Source: Magicicada septendecula (Eukaryota; Arthropoda; Insecta; Hemiptera; Cicadidae). From it: a DNA stretch of 64,000 bases. A model generated the notes under the pieces. The model made no database searches. It saw only the letters and a list, made by a program, of their open reading frames with translations, and had not been told where the DNA came from. Of the stretch, positions 11,724 to 22,285 are shown one piece after another. The translations under genes were made by a program, and so were the position numbers. The stretch is taken from assembly GCA_034769895.1 (NCBI GenBank), contig JAWRYS010001454.1:310001-374000 (forward strand), written 5' to 3'. Every line of letters starts with the position of its first letter. Within the stretch, counting starts at the first letter, position 1.

Positions 11724-14700
11724 GTTAAGAAATGTAGCAACAAGCTTGTTATCATTCCGATAAGAGGTAATTTGTCAGTTAACAATAAAATTGTGTAAAA
11801 TCCAATTACTCTACTATAAGCCTATATAAAATGCTTTCCACAGCGTACTTAAGTGATAACGTAATGTACACTTTTTTGCACATATAACACAGATTTTTTG
11901 AAGGCGGTTTGAAATTTGCGAGGTTTTGTAAGACATTGTAATTTAGACAAATATTGAAGATATTTAATTTAAAGAAATTAAAAAATTTAAAGTTATTTTA
12001 TTCAAATATATATCTACTTTGTATTTTGAATAAAATATCTCATAGATTTAACAGTCTTTTATGCAGATAACGATTTTATTAGTTTTTAGTTTTAAATTTT
12101 AGTTTTAAAATTTTAGTTTTTTGCTCATAAGGCTTTAAAGTTAAAGATGTTCATAATATACAGAACATTTGGATTTATTTTAAAATTCGTTATTTTTACA
12201 TTTTTCACATTTTGTATCATTTTCTTAGGCTCTCGTATCCCAAAATTTTGAAATTTTCTAAAGCTTTCAGATTTCTGTCAAATTTTTTTAAATTTTATAT
12301 TCAAACTGTGACCCTATTTTTGGGCCATAGCATCCAAAACATTTTTTAATTTCTAAACCTGAACATTATATTCTGGTTTAGGTTATAATTTTCTTTATTT
12401 TATACCCTATATATATTTTTTTTGCAATTTTATCAATATTTTGCAAAATTTTTTTTCTACGACGATACGCCAAAAGTTTGAAATTTTCAAAAATTGATAA
12501 TATATGCCGATTTTGGTTTAAACTCGCTTCAGTTCTGTATCCAACATACTAAACAATCGAGTTAAACTCGATATACAGATTAAACTTTAGAACTGGTGTA
12601 TACTGAATATACTGATAAATTTAAAATTATATAGCCTACACAGTGACCTTCAGTGTTACGAGTGAATAGTAGTTAAATACTACAAAATAATATGTTACAA
12701 CATAAAAATTATTGCATAATAAAGTAGTGAATATGATCAGTCAGACAGAAAACAATCACCAATATATGGCAGCTTAAAATATTAAAAGCATTTTTTAGAT
12801 TACCGGTACTTCATTTCCACAAAACTCATATACATGATGTTGGAAATATAGTTAAGATATAAGGAATCATTGAAATACATTTAAATATGTCAAGAAATGC
12901 AATTGTTTATCCTAGCTAAAAAGTGATTTTGTCAAAAAAAAAGTGTACTGAAATGACTCGTAACAACGAAAATGTTCATTAACAAATGGTATCGATACCA
13001 AGGCATCATAAAATAAAGATAAAGACTGTTTCCACAGAGAACAGCTTGTGGAAAGCCATAAAAGTTTATTTGTTATTGGTATAAGGCAATTTTGAAAAGT
13101 TGGTGACGCAGCGGCCGCAGCCAATGCCACAGAAATTACTTCAACAGCCACATGTAGCTTAAAGTCAACGGAAGTATTAATGGTAATATTTAAATAATGC
13201 AGTTCACACTGACCGTAGTTAATAAAGTTTTAATCTTGGCAGAAGCAACCCTTTTGCTTGATTTCCTTATTTCTCTTTTAATCATTGATTTTAAAAATAG
13301 ACTAGCCAAATTTCTAACTAGCTTGACAACAAAAGTCAAGCTTGACTTATTGCACGAACTTGATGAAGTTAAAAAAAAAAACTATTTAAAAAAGTCCATT
13401 TTCTGGCAACTTAAAAGTTCTGGAATGCAAAGTTTAATAAGACAATACGGAAAATTCATTTACAAATTGGTGTTAAATAATTTAATATTGAATGACTATA
13501 ATTAATTACCGGTAAAGTTAAATTGAAAGGAAGTATATTCCTAGGCTGTGACGCAAGTCTGTATAATCTGAAGAAACCTTATTTAAGAATATGTAATGAT
13601 AAAAATGGGAAGAGTATTGACATAGTCCAATAAAAATTGTGAACTCTTGATAATATCCGCCATTGTGTATAATATGTAATGCAGAATTGAGTTTATCTTT
13701 CCAACGTTGTTATAGAAATCTTTTACTTTCAAAAGGCTAAAGTTGTGGAGAGTTAAATTTTCATATTTTCAATCCTGTTTTATATTTCAGTAAATTTTGC
13801 AGAACATGATTACTGACGGTTTCTATTAAACACTATTTTTTTATAAAAGTTTCTATTAATATTTATTATATCTTTTTTAAGACAGTATTTATTTTAAAGT
13901 TTCTGCGTAGACAAAATTTTTAGATAAATAGAATGTTATCTCGAGTGGACGAATCAAAAGCTTTTTAAATACAAACTCGACCAAAACACAAAAGACTGTC
14001 AGTATATAAATTTACGCGCGCGCGAGTGTGTAGGCTAACACAACTTGGTAATTAGCTGTTTGGTTTGTATTATTAAGCAAAGGAGACAATGTGATAAGAA
14101 GTCTACAAACTTATAACAAATATTTTTTTTTAGGAAAGAGAACCAGGTGTGGTATTAACAAATTTAACTTTAGGATCTGTTCACTAGAAACGCAGAAATT
14201 GAAAAGAGACATGTACTCATAAATTACTAATCATTATCCATTTTACGTAGAGGAGGCGAGAGTTTATTTTTAGTGCAAGCTATGATAGTAGGATTTTCAC
14301 AAGTAATTTATGTTAGGCATGAATACATGAGAATGCGGGAGTATTTGTGTAAGAATAAACACACTCATGTGTTTACACTATGTCAATGTCTAATGACGTT
14401 AAACAAATATTTTAATTTTAAATCCGTCTACAGTAGAAGACCAAATTTTCAGTTTTCCGTTAAGAATGCAAATCAATCACAGCTCTACCTAATTGCCTAC
14501 CGATACTAAACAATGACAATATTATACTTTCAAACGAGTTTCCTTTCTAAAGTAATACTCAAAATGTTATTAAGGAAGTAGCTAGGTTGGAAGACTAAAG
14601 AATTCTAAGAGAGAAAGGTTTCAGGTCGAATAATTGCCGCTCCCTTCAAAATGCTTATTTATACGTGTTCTGAATTTTAATATCCCTAAATTTAACGATA

Positions 14701-15419
14701 TATTTACCCATTATCCAAATGGCGTCAAAGCAAACGATTATTATTGCTGTCTACCCTGTGATGTAAATTCACCGACACATTCATATCTCTGCGCGTACAC
14801 ACTCGAATTTTTTCATCGTCTATAGCAATATTTCTTATATTCAAATGTTTAACATTTTAATAATTATAATCCGACTGCTACAAAACATGATAGTAATATT
14901 ACATTACTTATTATGATAATGGTGACATTGGCTTTGATTGAGAAGCATTAAAATTACGAGGAAAGTCACGGTGACCTAAGCTAAAGACGACAGAATAGCT
15001 AAAATCAGTAGCTAAAACTTTTCATGTATAATAAAATTTGATTAACAACACGAGTCTCATATGTAGCAAATTTATTTACTCTACAACGAAAACTTACCTG
15101 GAATTGCAAAATAAATTTTAACTAAAAAGGTGCTAAGTACGGACGATCCGGTTAGTACGTAATGAAATTGCTAATCTAATTAAAGAGAGTATTGTTCCTA
15201 TAGGAGTACAGTTTTCAAGATATGAAAATTAAAGGTCATTGTAGTAAATGTGACGTTTGACACTATGGAAACAAAAATCATCAACAATAGAGGATAGAGC
15301 TTTTATAGCCTATAATGGGGTGTTGCGGGATCCCTTTTCGCCATTATTGCGGACAGCTTGCCCTATTCGCTCTACCGCAATTCCAAGTCTTCTTTCCCTT
15401 ATATTTATAGCAATAGTTA
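11724..15419. other. AT-rich DNA with degenerate repeats
   Basis: Bases 12220-12510 carry imperfectly repeated units of the type CGTATCCCAAAATTTTGAAA, related to the block at 30590-31010. The remainder is AT-rich. ORFs at 12912-13151 (minus), 13197-13505 (plus, 102 codons, Leu/Lys-rich), 14273-14509 and 14634-14825 have no recognisable domain and probably arise by chance. A short CG/TG run lies near 14016-14030. Confidence 0.5.
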
Positions 15420-15745
15420 TCAGCGTTAATGGTGACGTTGGCTACGGCGTGCAAGGATTTTGGATTACAGAACTCCACATTGAAAACCAAGGTGATGGCT
15501 TTTCATGTAGCTGATCCCGTAGGACCAAACATTGTTGCAGATGTACTGTTCTAGAGAAGGTCGGTAATTTTGAATTTCAGAGCTACTATGTTAGATATTA
15601 CAGTATGAGCTACAGAGCTTACATCACATACAATAACGTGGTTAAGAAGCTGTTCGAGTTCAACAATATTTGTGGGACCATCAGGTGAACTCTAAAGTCA
15701 ACGAGTAAAGAAATAGTCTTGAAGAAAAAATGCATCCCATGTCGA
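15420..15745 (+). pseudogene. LINE reverse transcriptase C-terminal fragment
   Basis: Broken plus-strand frames read ENQGDGFSC and then GNFEFQSYYVRYYSMS, matching the part of LINE polymerases after the YxDD region ('KT.VM.F' followed by the 'FxYLG' type segment), then NICGTIR.TLKSTSKEIVLKK. The nearby LINE at 25330-27255 has the corresponding sequence (KTTVTAFHEP and then GTVLEHVSNL), so both derive from a similar LINE. It is 5'- and 3'-truncated with indels; no intact catalytic motif remains. Confidence 0.6.
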
Positions 15746-16439
15746 TTTTTTTATACTACTGAAGATGGGCTTGGCGGGTGGCCAAAAAGTTGAGAGAAAA
15801 ATATGTATAAATCTAGAAACGATCGACCACGGCCCAACAACCTGATTTTATTTATTCTTATAGTGCAATATATGTACTTCAATACCCCGGGCGTCTCCCA
15901 GAAATCCAAACCTACGCCTGACCTACAACATCTTTCCTTCATGGGGGGGGGCAGAGGCAACAGCTGTTACTCTTTAGTTGGCTAACAGGGCACTGGTAGT
16001 TGAGTCTAATAAGGTTGCGTGTACCGCTTGAAACTCACCGTAACCGACGATGGAATCGATCGTGCCAATGGGTGGATGGTTCTACTTTAGTGAGTCGCGA
16101 ACGATGGCCTCAGGGCACCAGGACGCACCCTCTTGAATTTAGTCCTAGCTGTGGTACTCGACAGGTCTGCTGCGTTGGTGTGTCACGTCCCCGGTACTCG
16201 TGGGGACACAAATTCAAGTCATCAAAATAATTTTTGTTTTAAAGGGCCCCTTAAAAACCCTCGTCCAGAAAAAAAGCCCTCCTCGGAAGGTGAAGAGAGG
16301 GATACATTTCTCCTTAGTTGACACGGAAAGATTCTTTACATCGTCTGCCACTTGGATCGGTACCGAGTTATTTGGTTGTAAAACGGACGGAATGTAATTT
16401 CAGAAATGTCAGTCCCTTCCTTATTTAAAAATCTGTCAC
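15746..16439. other. Probable retroelement 5' debris
   Basis: GC-richer than the surroundings, includes a G9 run (15942-15950) and is open in overlapping short frames on both strands (15803-16397). Because it directly precedes the LINE ORF1 remnant in the same orientation, it may be that LINE's 5' region. No domain was recognised in it. Confidence 0.3.
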
Positions 16440-16930
16440 CGTTTGCGCCGGATTGGCGTACATGACATCAGAAATGCCGCAGGTGGACTTCTGATCGAGA
16501 TCTTAAACGACCAACAGGATTGGATGTTACTGAAACTGCAGAAGATAGGGGACACAGAAGTCGTTTATCATAAAATCCTGGACACCATAAACGGGGGTGG
16601 TAATGTGCAAAGACTTGCTGAACTGCACAGAGGAAAAAATTGCGACTGAGCTCGCCCTGCAAGGCGTCATCGTATGTCCAAGACTAACGGTGCGAAGGAA
16701 TGGACAGATTCCATCTGCGTCCCCTGTCCTATCCTACAACAGGGCAACTTTACACAGGCATTCACAGGCTGACTGTGAGAACATTCATTCCTCAGCCAAT
16801 GGCATCTTCTCAGCGATTGCCTTTCAGGCACACTGCATCAAGATGTGTTCGGGTCAAGACGTGTTTCTGTGGGGCGTCGGCTCATGGTGAAGATCTCTGT
16901 TTTGAACCCATGAATTCTTCAATATCTAGC
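16440..16930 (+). pseudogene. LINE ORF1 (Gag-like) fragment with zinc-knuckle remnant
   Basis: Several plus-strand frames together read as an ORF1 protein of a Jockey/I-type LINE. First comes ILNDQQDWMLLKLQKIGDTE, then LLNCTEEKIATELALQGVI, then a zinc-knuckle region with IPQP, FRHTASRC, CFCGASAHGEDLC (frame of 16700-17170). At least two frame changes separate these pieces, and the first Cys pair of the knuckle is replaced. ORF1 proteins bind the LINE RNA; this copy cannot. A short GT microsatellite (about 17013-17042) follows. Confidence 0.7.
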
Positions 16931-17059
16931 ATAGAAAACATCCTTCAGTGGAAAATCAGCAGTTGCACTTCGTATTATTGCGAACTGAAAATGCTAATGT
17001 CCAGGCATACACCAATGTGTGTGTGTGTGTGTGTGTGTGTGCCTCCCACTCCTGGACGG

Positions 17060-17660
17060 CGCGCACAGCGGCAAGTGTATACACCACCGAACTGTCCGCG
17101 GTGTGGCAAGGTATTTGTTTCTGCGAACAGTGAGGTGACAGTAAATTTGTTATCTGTACGGATTCAATGATTTTTCTGGGTTAACTGCCTTTGACAATCC
17201 GGAAACAGTGGATCTGTTATTACAGCAGATAACGGCGTTCTGACATGCGTTAGAAGACCTTGGTTTATACTGTACTTTTGTTTGGTGTCCAGGTCATGCA
17301 GGCATTGAAGGTAACGAAGAAACTGACGCTCCAGCGAGAAACGCTGCGGACAGCGCATGAGTCCATGCGATTGCCATACGATCCGGTGACGCGGAACTAG
17401 CTGCCACTGCCACATGCACCATTATTAATGTGTGGAAGCAGTTGTGGAACAACCGACAAAGAAAAATTTCTGCCGTGAAGCAGAGCGCCCGTAAGTGGCA
17501 AGTAGCAGGTGACGGCAGTCGTCGTGAACTACTTTGATCACTGAGCACACGAACTTGACGTCTTCGTAACTCCAAAAAATATAAAAACGGCCCCTCAGCA
17601 CTTGTGGCGGAGCTGTTACAGCGAAACTCATTATCTGCGCTATTGCAGAACTCAGACAGA
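17060..17660 (+). pseudogene. LINE RNase H domain fragment
   Basis: Plus-strand frames read VYTTELSAVWQGICFCEQ, then VICTDSM, then CPGHAGIEGNEETDAPARNA, the order of conserved blocks in LINE-encoded RNase H (Glu of TELSA, Asp of CTDS, the PGHxGIxGNxxAD box). Downstream to about 17660 the frame continues like the usual C-terminal tail. It lies only about 130 bp after the ORF1 remnant, so the endonuclease and reverse transcriptase are missing and this LINE copy is internally deleted. Stops and frameshifts are present. Confidence 0.7.
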
Positions 17661-18141
17661 CACACAGAGTAAAAGGTAACCCGAATGAAGACCTGGGTAA
17701 CGAACAGTTAGATACAGACAGAACTCTGCATATCAGTATAGGAACGGTTACGGTATATATAGGATTTGAAAATGTCGTTTAACGTCTTAATGTGTATGAA
17801 TTTGCATTGCCGTCAACTAAAATGTAGGTGAGAAGAAAACATCCCGTCGAACAACACTCCTGGTAGCAATCTTTGACCTTACTTGCCGAACCCCCGCCCC
17901 TAAATAAAAATGCACCATGTTATAACCCCATATGATAAACAACTAGTAAGGGTGATAAAATACTAATAATTTAAACGTATCAAATTGAAATGATATTTAT
18001 TAACGTAAAAATTAATATTCGTCATCGTTAGAACTTGAGATCACTAAAATCATTTAATTTGCAAACAAGGCTATCAGAGTATTACTAAATACAAAGGTTA
18101 TCAATTACGGAGAAATTAGGACGACAGCAATAACTAACAAC
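17661..18141. other. AT-rich spacer
   Basis: No recognisable coding, repeat or RNA feature between the LINE debris and dispersed repeat R. Confidence 0.5.
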
Positions 18142-18713
18142 GAAGATGAGATTTGAAACCTACAAACAACATTAACCTCCCTTATGAAAATACAACTTGT
18201 TACACATTTGTATATTAGACGGGGTCCTATTTATTTATATGGAGTTGTATGTTGCGGTATCGAGTATACGATGGTGAAAATAAAAAACAGAGCAGGCTCA
18301 GTAAACTGTACATTTATTTATTTATACAATGTTAACGAATGTTTGATAGAACATTTTTTGACATTAAACAGTATGTTTGCTAGAACAGGAAACAAACATA
18401 AGTACACTAGTGTAATCTTTTCTGTGAAATAAACACTACAAGATGTAACGTAATTTAGACCGCGCGCGCGCGCGCGTGTGTGTGTGTGTGAGAGAGAGAG
18501 ATTGTGGTATACAGATTTTGAGTTATTGGCAGTTCGTGACGCGCTCCTGTTATGAAAAGAAATAATTTTAATGTAAAATTGCCAATTAGTGTTACCTTTA
18601 CACCACTTGACTACGTGTTTGCTCGCGCAGTTACTAACACCGGTAGCCATAAACTTTATTTTATTTATTAAAGATTAAAATTTATGTGGATCCAGTATAC
18701 GCCTTTGATAGTG
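18142..18713 (+). repeat. Dispersed repeat R, copy 1
   Basis: About 570 bp from GATGAGATTTGAAACC to CAGTATACGCCTTTGATAG. A reverse-complement copy lies at 25993-26628. Both have at the same internal position a simple repeat that differs between them: (CG)n(TG)n(AG)n here (18463-18500), a 95-bp AC run in copy 2. Short frames inside (18184-18432, 18318-18650) are not conserved as coding. No terminal inverted repeats or target duplication were found; the family is unassigned. Confidence 0.8.
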
Positions 18714-19545
18714 CCAAAAATTTATATATGTTTGTAGACCAAAACTTTTTTAACTACAAGCACGTTTAAGTAACTGAGAATGTTTTTAGGCTTTCAGATT
18801 ACGTGGTAGCTGTTAATAAAAAGTCAGATCCATTTTTAAATCAGCCTATGAAAATTTATAGGCAGTATATTTTATAAATATTTACTTAGTTTGAGTAAAG
18901 TTGTTAAATTATAACATTTGTGTCACACTCATTACGTTTACCCTTCTATGTACTTCAATTATTTAGTCAGTTAATACCCGTATTTTATACTTTGCTAGTA
19001 TAATAGATTGTTATTACTAATTATTAGAACACACGCAGTCGTCCCTTTAATTCATTAGTTCACTTCCGTCTAATTCTACAAGGCCCACGTAATCGCTCAA
19101 CGGGAAATTTGAATTAACACAGGAGAAACATATGACTTAATTTATTTAGGACCAGTTGTATGTAGGACCAGTATATGATATATATTGCAATGAAACAAAT
19201 ATTGAGGATGCATAGACGTGTATTAGTACTAATAACACTATGCAACATGATTTTCTATGTTTCTGTAGTCTTTGGTGTTCCTAAAGCATTTTTTTGCGCT
19301 GATTCCAGATCTGCAATCCGTTTCTTTCTATCACGTACAGTTTTTTTGCAAATCAAATGAACTCATCTTTTATTTACACGTAAGTTTCACAAGGGGAAAT
19401 TTAATTGTGGGGGAGGGATTAGTTGGCCACACTTGTTACACTCAGCTGGCTGTTAGGCGGGAAACAGTAGTTCATTGTTTACATGCTATAGTGCTGTGAG
19501 GTTATATTTGTGCTGTCATATATAGTTTGTGAACTTTCTGTAGAA
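18714..19545. other. Spacer and possible 5' flank of the next gene
   Basis: AT-rich to about 19170. From about 19270 to 19370 it contains GCGCTGATTCCAGATCTGCA and ATCACGTACAG, which I associate with the flank of the gene family that follows, and a GC-richer stretch to 19545. No clear TATA box or terminal repeat was identified. Confidence 0.35.
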
Positions 19546-21211
19546 ATGAGTTCCCGGAAGTGTTTGAATAACCCAAACGTGTTCTGTTATATTTGTGGTA
19601 GCTACGTAATTAGTAAGCAAAGACAGGACATTAGTAGTTTGTGAGAAACGTGTATTACACGTACTTCGGCATAAGGCTTGGTGATGAAGACAAAAGCTGG
19701 GCACCACACAAGGTATGTCGTACATGTGTTGAGGGACTGAGACTGTGGAAAAATGGTGCAAAAAAATCAATGCCTTTTGCAATCCCAATGGTTTGGAGAG
19801 AGCCACAAAATCATGTTAACGATTGCTATTTTTGTATGGTTAAAATTCAAGATCATAACGCAAAAATTAAGAAGGATATCAAATATCCGAACATTCCTTC
19901 GGCCTTACGACCAGTTATGCATTGTACTTCTCTCCCTATCCCAGTTCCACCTCCCGTTCTTGAAGATGTGCCACTGGCGAGCAGCTCAGAAAATGAAAGC
20001 GATAATGCTGATGATTACAACCCGGAAGAAGATTCTGCACCAAAATTATTCAGTCAAAATGAACTTAATGATATTACTCGTGACTTGAACCTGACAAAAG
20101 ATGCCGCCCAATTGCTTGGGTCAAGATTGAATGCAAAAAATCTTCTACTACCCGGAGTTACGTTCTCTTGGTATAGGTCCAGAGAGAAGGAATTAATGAA
20201 ATTCTTTAAAGAAGAAGACTCTCTGGTTTATTGTTGTGATATTGAGGGTTTATTGAATTTCTTTGACGTCACTTACAATCCAAGTGAGTGGAGGTTATTT
20301 ATAGACTCGTCCAAAACTAGCCTCAAAGGTGTATTTTTACACAATGGAAATTTGTTTGGTTCAGTAACCATTGCACATTCAGTTCATCTCAAGGAGACAT
20401 ATGTAAATCTCAAAGCTCTGCTAAAATACGTGAATTATGAAAAGCATTCTTGGACAATTTGTGGGGATTTAAAAGTAGTAGGTATGTTACTTGGTCAACA
20501 ATCCGGCTACACAAAAATGCCTTGTTTCATTTGTGAATGGGATAGTCGAGCCAGAGACAAACATTGGAAGAAGACAGACTGGCCCAAAAGAAAACCCCTC
20601 CAACCCGGTTCACAGAACATAATAAATGTACCACTTGTTCAACGAAGCAAGATACTATTACCTCCTCTGCACATCAAACTCGGATTAATGAAACAGTTCA
20701 CTAAAGCTCTTCCAAAAGATGGTGACTGTTTCCAGTACTTGGTAACAAGATTTCCGAAAGTATCTTATGAGAAACTTAAAGAAGGGATCTTCGTGGGACC
20801 GCAGATAAGAAAGTTAATGAAATACAATTTGTTTGAAAGTACAATGAATCCAGTGGAAAAAAGGGCCTGGGTTTCGTTTAAAGAAGATGTTGTCAACTTT
20901 TTGGGCAACCACAAACATCCAGAGTATAAAACCATGGTTAAAAGAATGTTGCAGAGTTTCATGAAATTAGGATGTAACATGAGTGTAAAGCTTCACTTCC
21001 TACACTCACATGTTGACTTTTCCCTGCGAACCTCGGGGATGTCAGTGAAGAACAAGGCGAAAGTTTCCACCAGGATATCAAGGACATGGAGAAGAGATAC
21101 CAGGGAAGGAGGAATGCCAACATGATGGCCGACTACTGTTTTATGCTAAAAAGAGACGGCACTGGTGAAGGGAGACAATCACGGAAGAGAAGTTTCAAAC
21201 CACGTCAGTAA
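19546..21211 (+). pseudogene. Multicopy Cys-containing, transposase-like protein; two one-base frameshifts
   Basis: The ATG at 19546 begins MSSRKCLNNPNVFCYICGS. After one frame change in the T run at 19638-19640 the frame continues for about 460 codons. After a second one in the T run at 21018-21021 it continues GDVSEEQGESFHQDI to a TAA at 21209-21211. The total would be about 555 codons. N-terminal Cys pairs (CYIC, VCRTC, then CYFC) suggest a ZAD-like zinc module. An acidic linker follows (ASSSENESDNADD), then a conserved core including WRLFIDSSKTSLKGVFLHNG, ICGDLKVVGMLLGQQSGYTK and PCFICEWDSRARDKHW. An Asp followed by C-x2-C...H is reminiscent of zinc insertions in RNase H-fold transposases, but that is inference. 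I recall similar proteins in many copies in arthropod and cnidarian genomes; function is unknown to me. Both breaks fit a single lost T, so sequencing error is possible. Confidence 0.75.
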
Positions 21212-21614
21212 GATCTTGAAGCAGTGAATTCAGCGAAGAAGAGGAATTAAATTGTCATATATGTGTTGTGTTTTCGTAATAATTATAACATTTTTAAGTG
21301 AGTATACCATTGTCTACTGCACTGCCATGTGTTGTGATTTTATGCAGGATTAAAACATAAACAATTTTGAAATCACAATCAAATAATAATAATTTTCCCT
21401 GTTCACAAAATTCGATTTTTTAAAACGTCGAAATTGAATTGTATAAAAACCTTACGCGATACAGAAAAACTAAAACCAGATTTGAAATCAGCATGAAAAA
21501 TACTTTTAAAATCACCTTACAGTCTTAAAACATCGTACCAAAAGTTTTAAAATGTTGCATAGTGTAATATATAAGCGTCTCTTATCTGGAGATAGGATTA
21601 AACTCTTATTAAAC
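21212..21614. other. 3' flank of the preceding gene
   Basis: AT-rich with no terminal repeat or coding feature noticed. Confidence 0.45.
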
Positions 21615-21626
21615 TAAAACAAATTA

Positions 21627-21786
21627 CTATTTCTTTTATGAATTTGCTAACTGCTATAATTTTTTTATTGTTCGACTAAGCTTTTCGTCATTACTGACAT
21701 CTTCAGGTCTTAAACAACCATATAGCAGTTAGCAAATTCATAAAAGAAATAGTAAGGATGGCTGCTAATTTAAACAATACGAAGAA
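21627..21786 (-). mobile_element. Small foldback element, family F1 copy 2, hammerhead-like core
   Basis: A 160-bp insertion flanked by the 12-bp direct repeat TAAAACAAATTA (21615-21626 and 21787-21798). Perfect 31-nt inverted arms (21627-21657 and 21722-21752) are followed by a 34-nt tail shared in inverse with copy 1 at 11545. On the minus strand the centre reads CTGAAGA (21706-21700), T, stem GTCA, loop GTAA, stem TGAC, then GAAAA. These are the two conserved strands of a hammerhead core around a closed stem. A complete three-stem hammerhead with a cleavage site could not be drawn by eye. Confidence 0.8.
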
Positions 21787-21798
21787 TAAAACAAATTA

Positions 21799-22196
21799 TT
21801 ATATCTTGTCTGTAAATTCTTTACATAAATTATTTATTAATTATATATTGTCTTTAGATACTAATGAATGTTTATTTGAACAATCGTCTATGTTACTTGA
21901 CTGAAGAATTCCTTCTTGTAGTCCGGTTAACATTGACCTCTGGTCTCGCCGCTGCTGTCACACGCGATTCACACAAGCACGCCGTCTATCTGCCCGATAT
22001 GGTTTTGTTTACAAATCTCAGGTTCGATAAGCGGGTTAGTTAGTTATTATTTAATGCGGTGTGTTTAGCATATACCTTCCGGCAATCGTAATGTGTCCAC
22101 GCGTTCATACAGGTGTACACCGATGAAAACAACTATCCCTAAGCGGAAATCTTGACTCACGCGGGTTAGCACTATTAGATCTTTAAATCAACTTAC
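21799..22196. other. Spacer between foldback element and palindrome
   Basis: AT-rich to about 21900, then GC-richer without a recognisable gene. Confidence 0.4.
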
Positions 22197-22285
22197 TATC
22201 TGTATACACTAAGTTGGCGTCTGGGCCGGCGACTACCAGGCCCAGGTAGTCGCCGGCCCAGACGCCAACTTAGTGTATACAGATA
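22197..22285. repeat. Perfect 41-bp-arm palindrome
   Basis: Arms 22197-22237 and 22245-22285 are exact reverse complements beginning TATCTGTATACACTAAGTTG and containing GGGCCGGCG near the loop AGGCCCA. The arms are much more GC-rich than the surroundings. No clear target duplication is visible. It could be a hairpin MITE or a local inverted duplication of part of a larger repeat. Confidence 0.9.
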
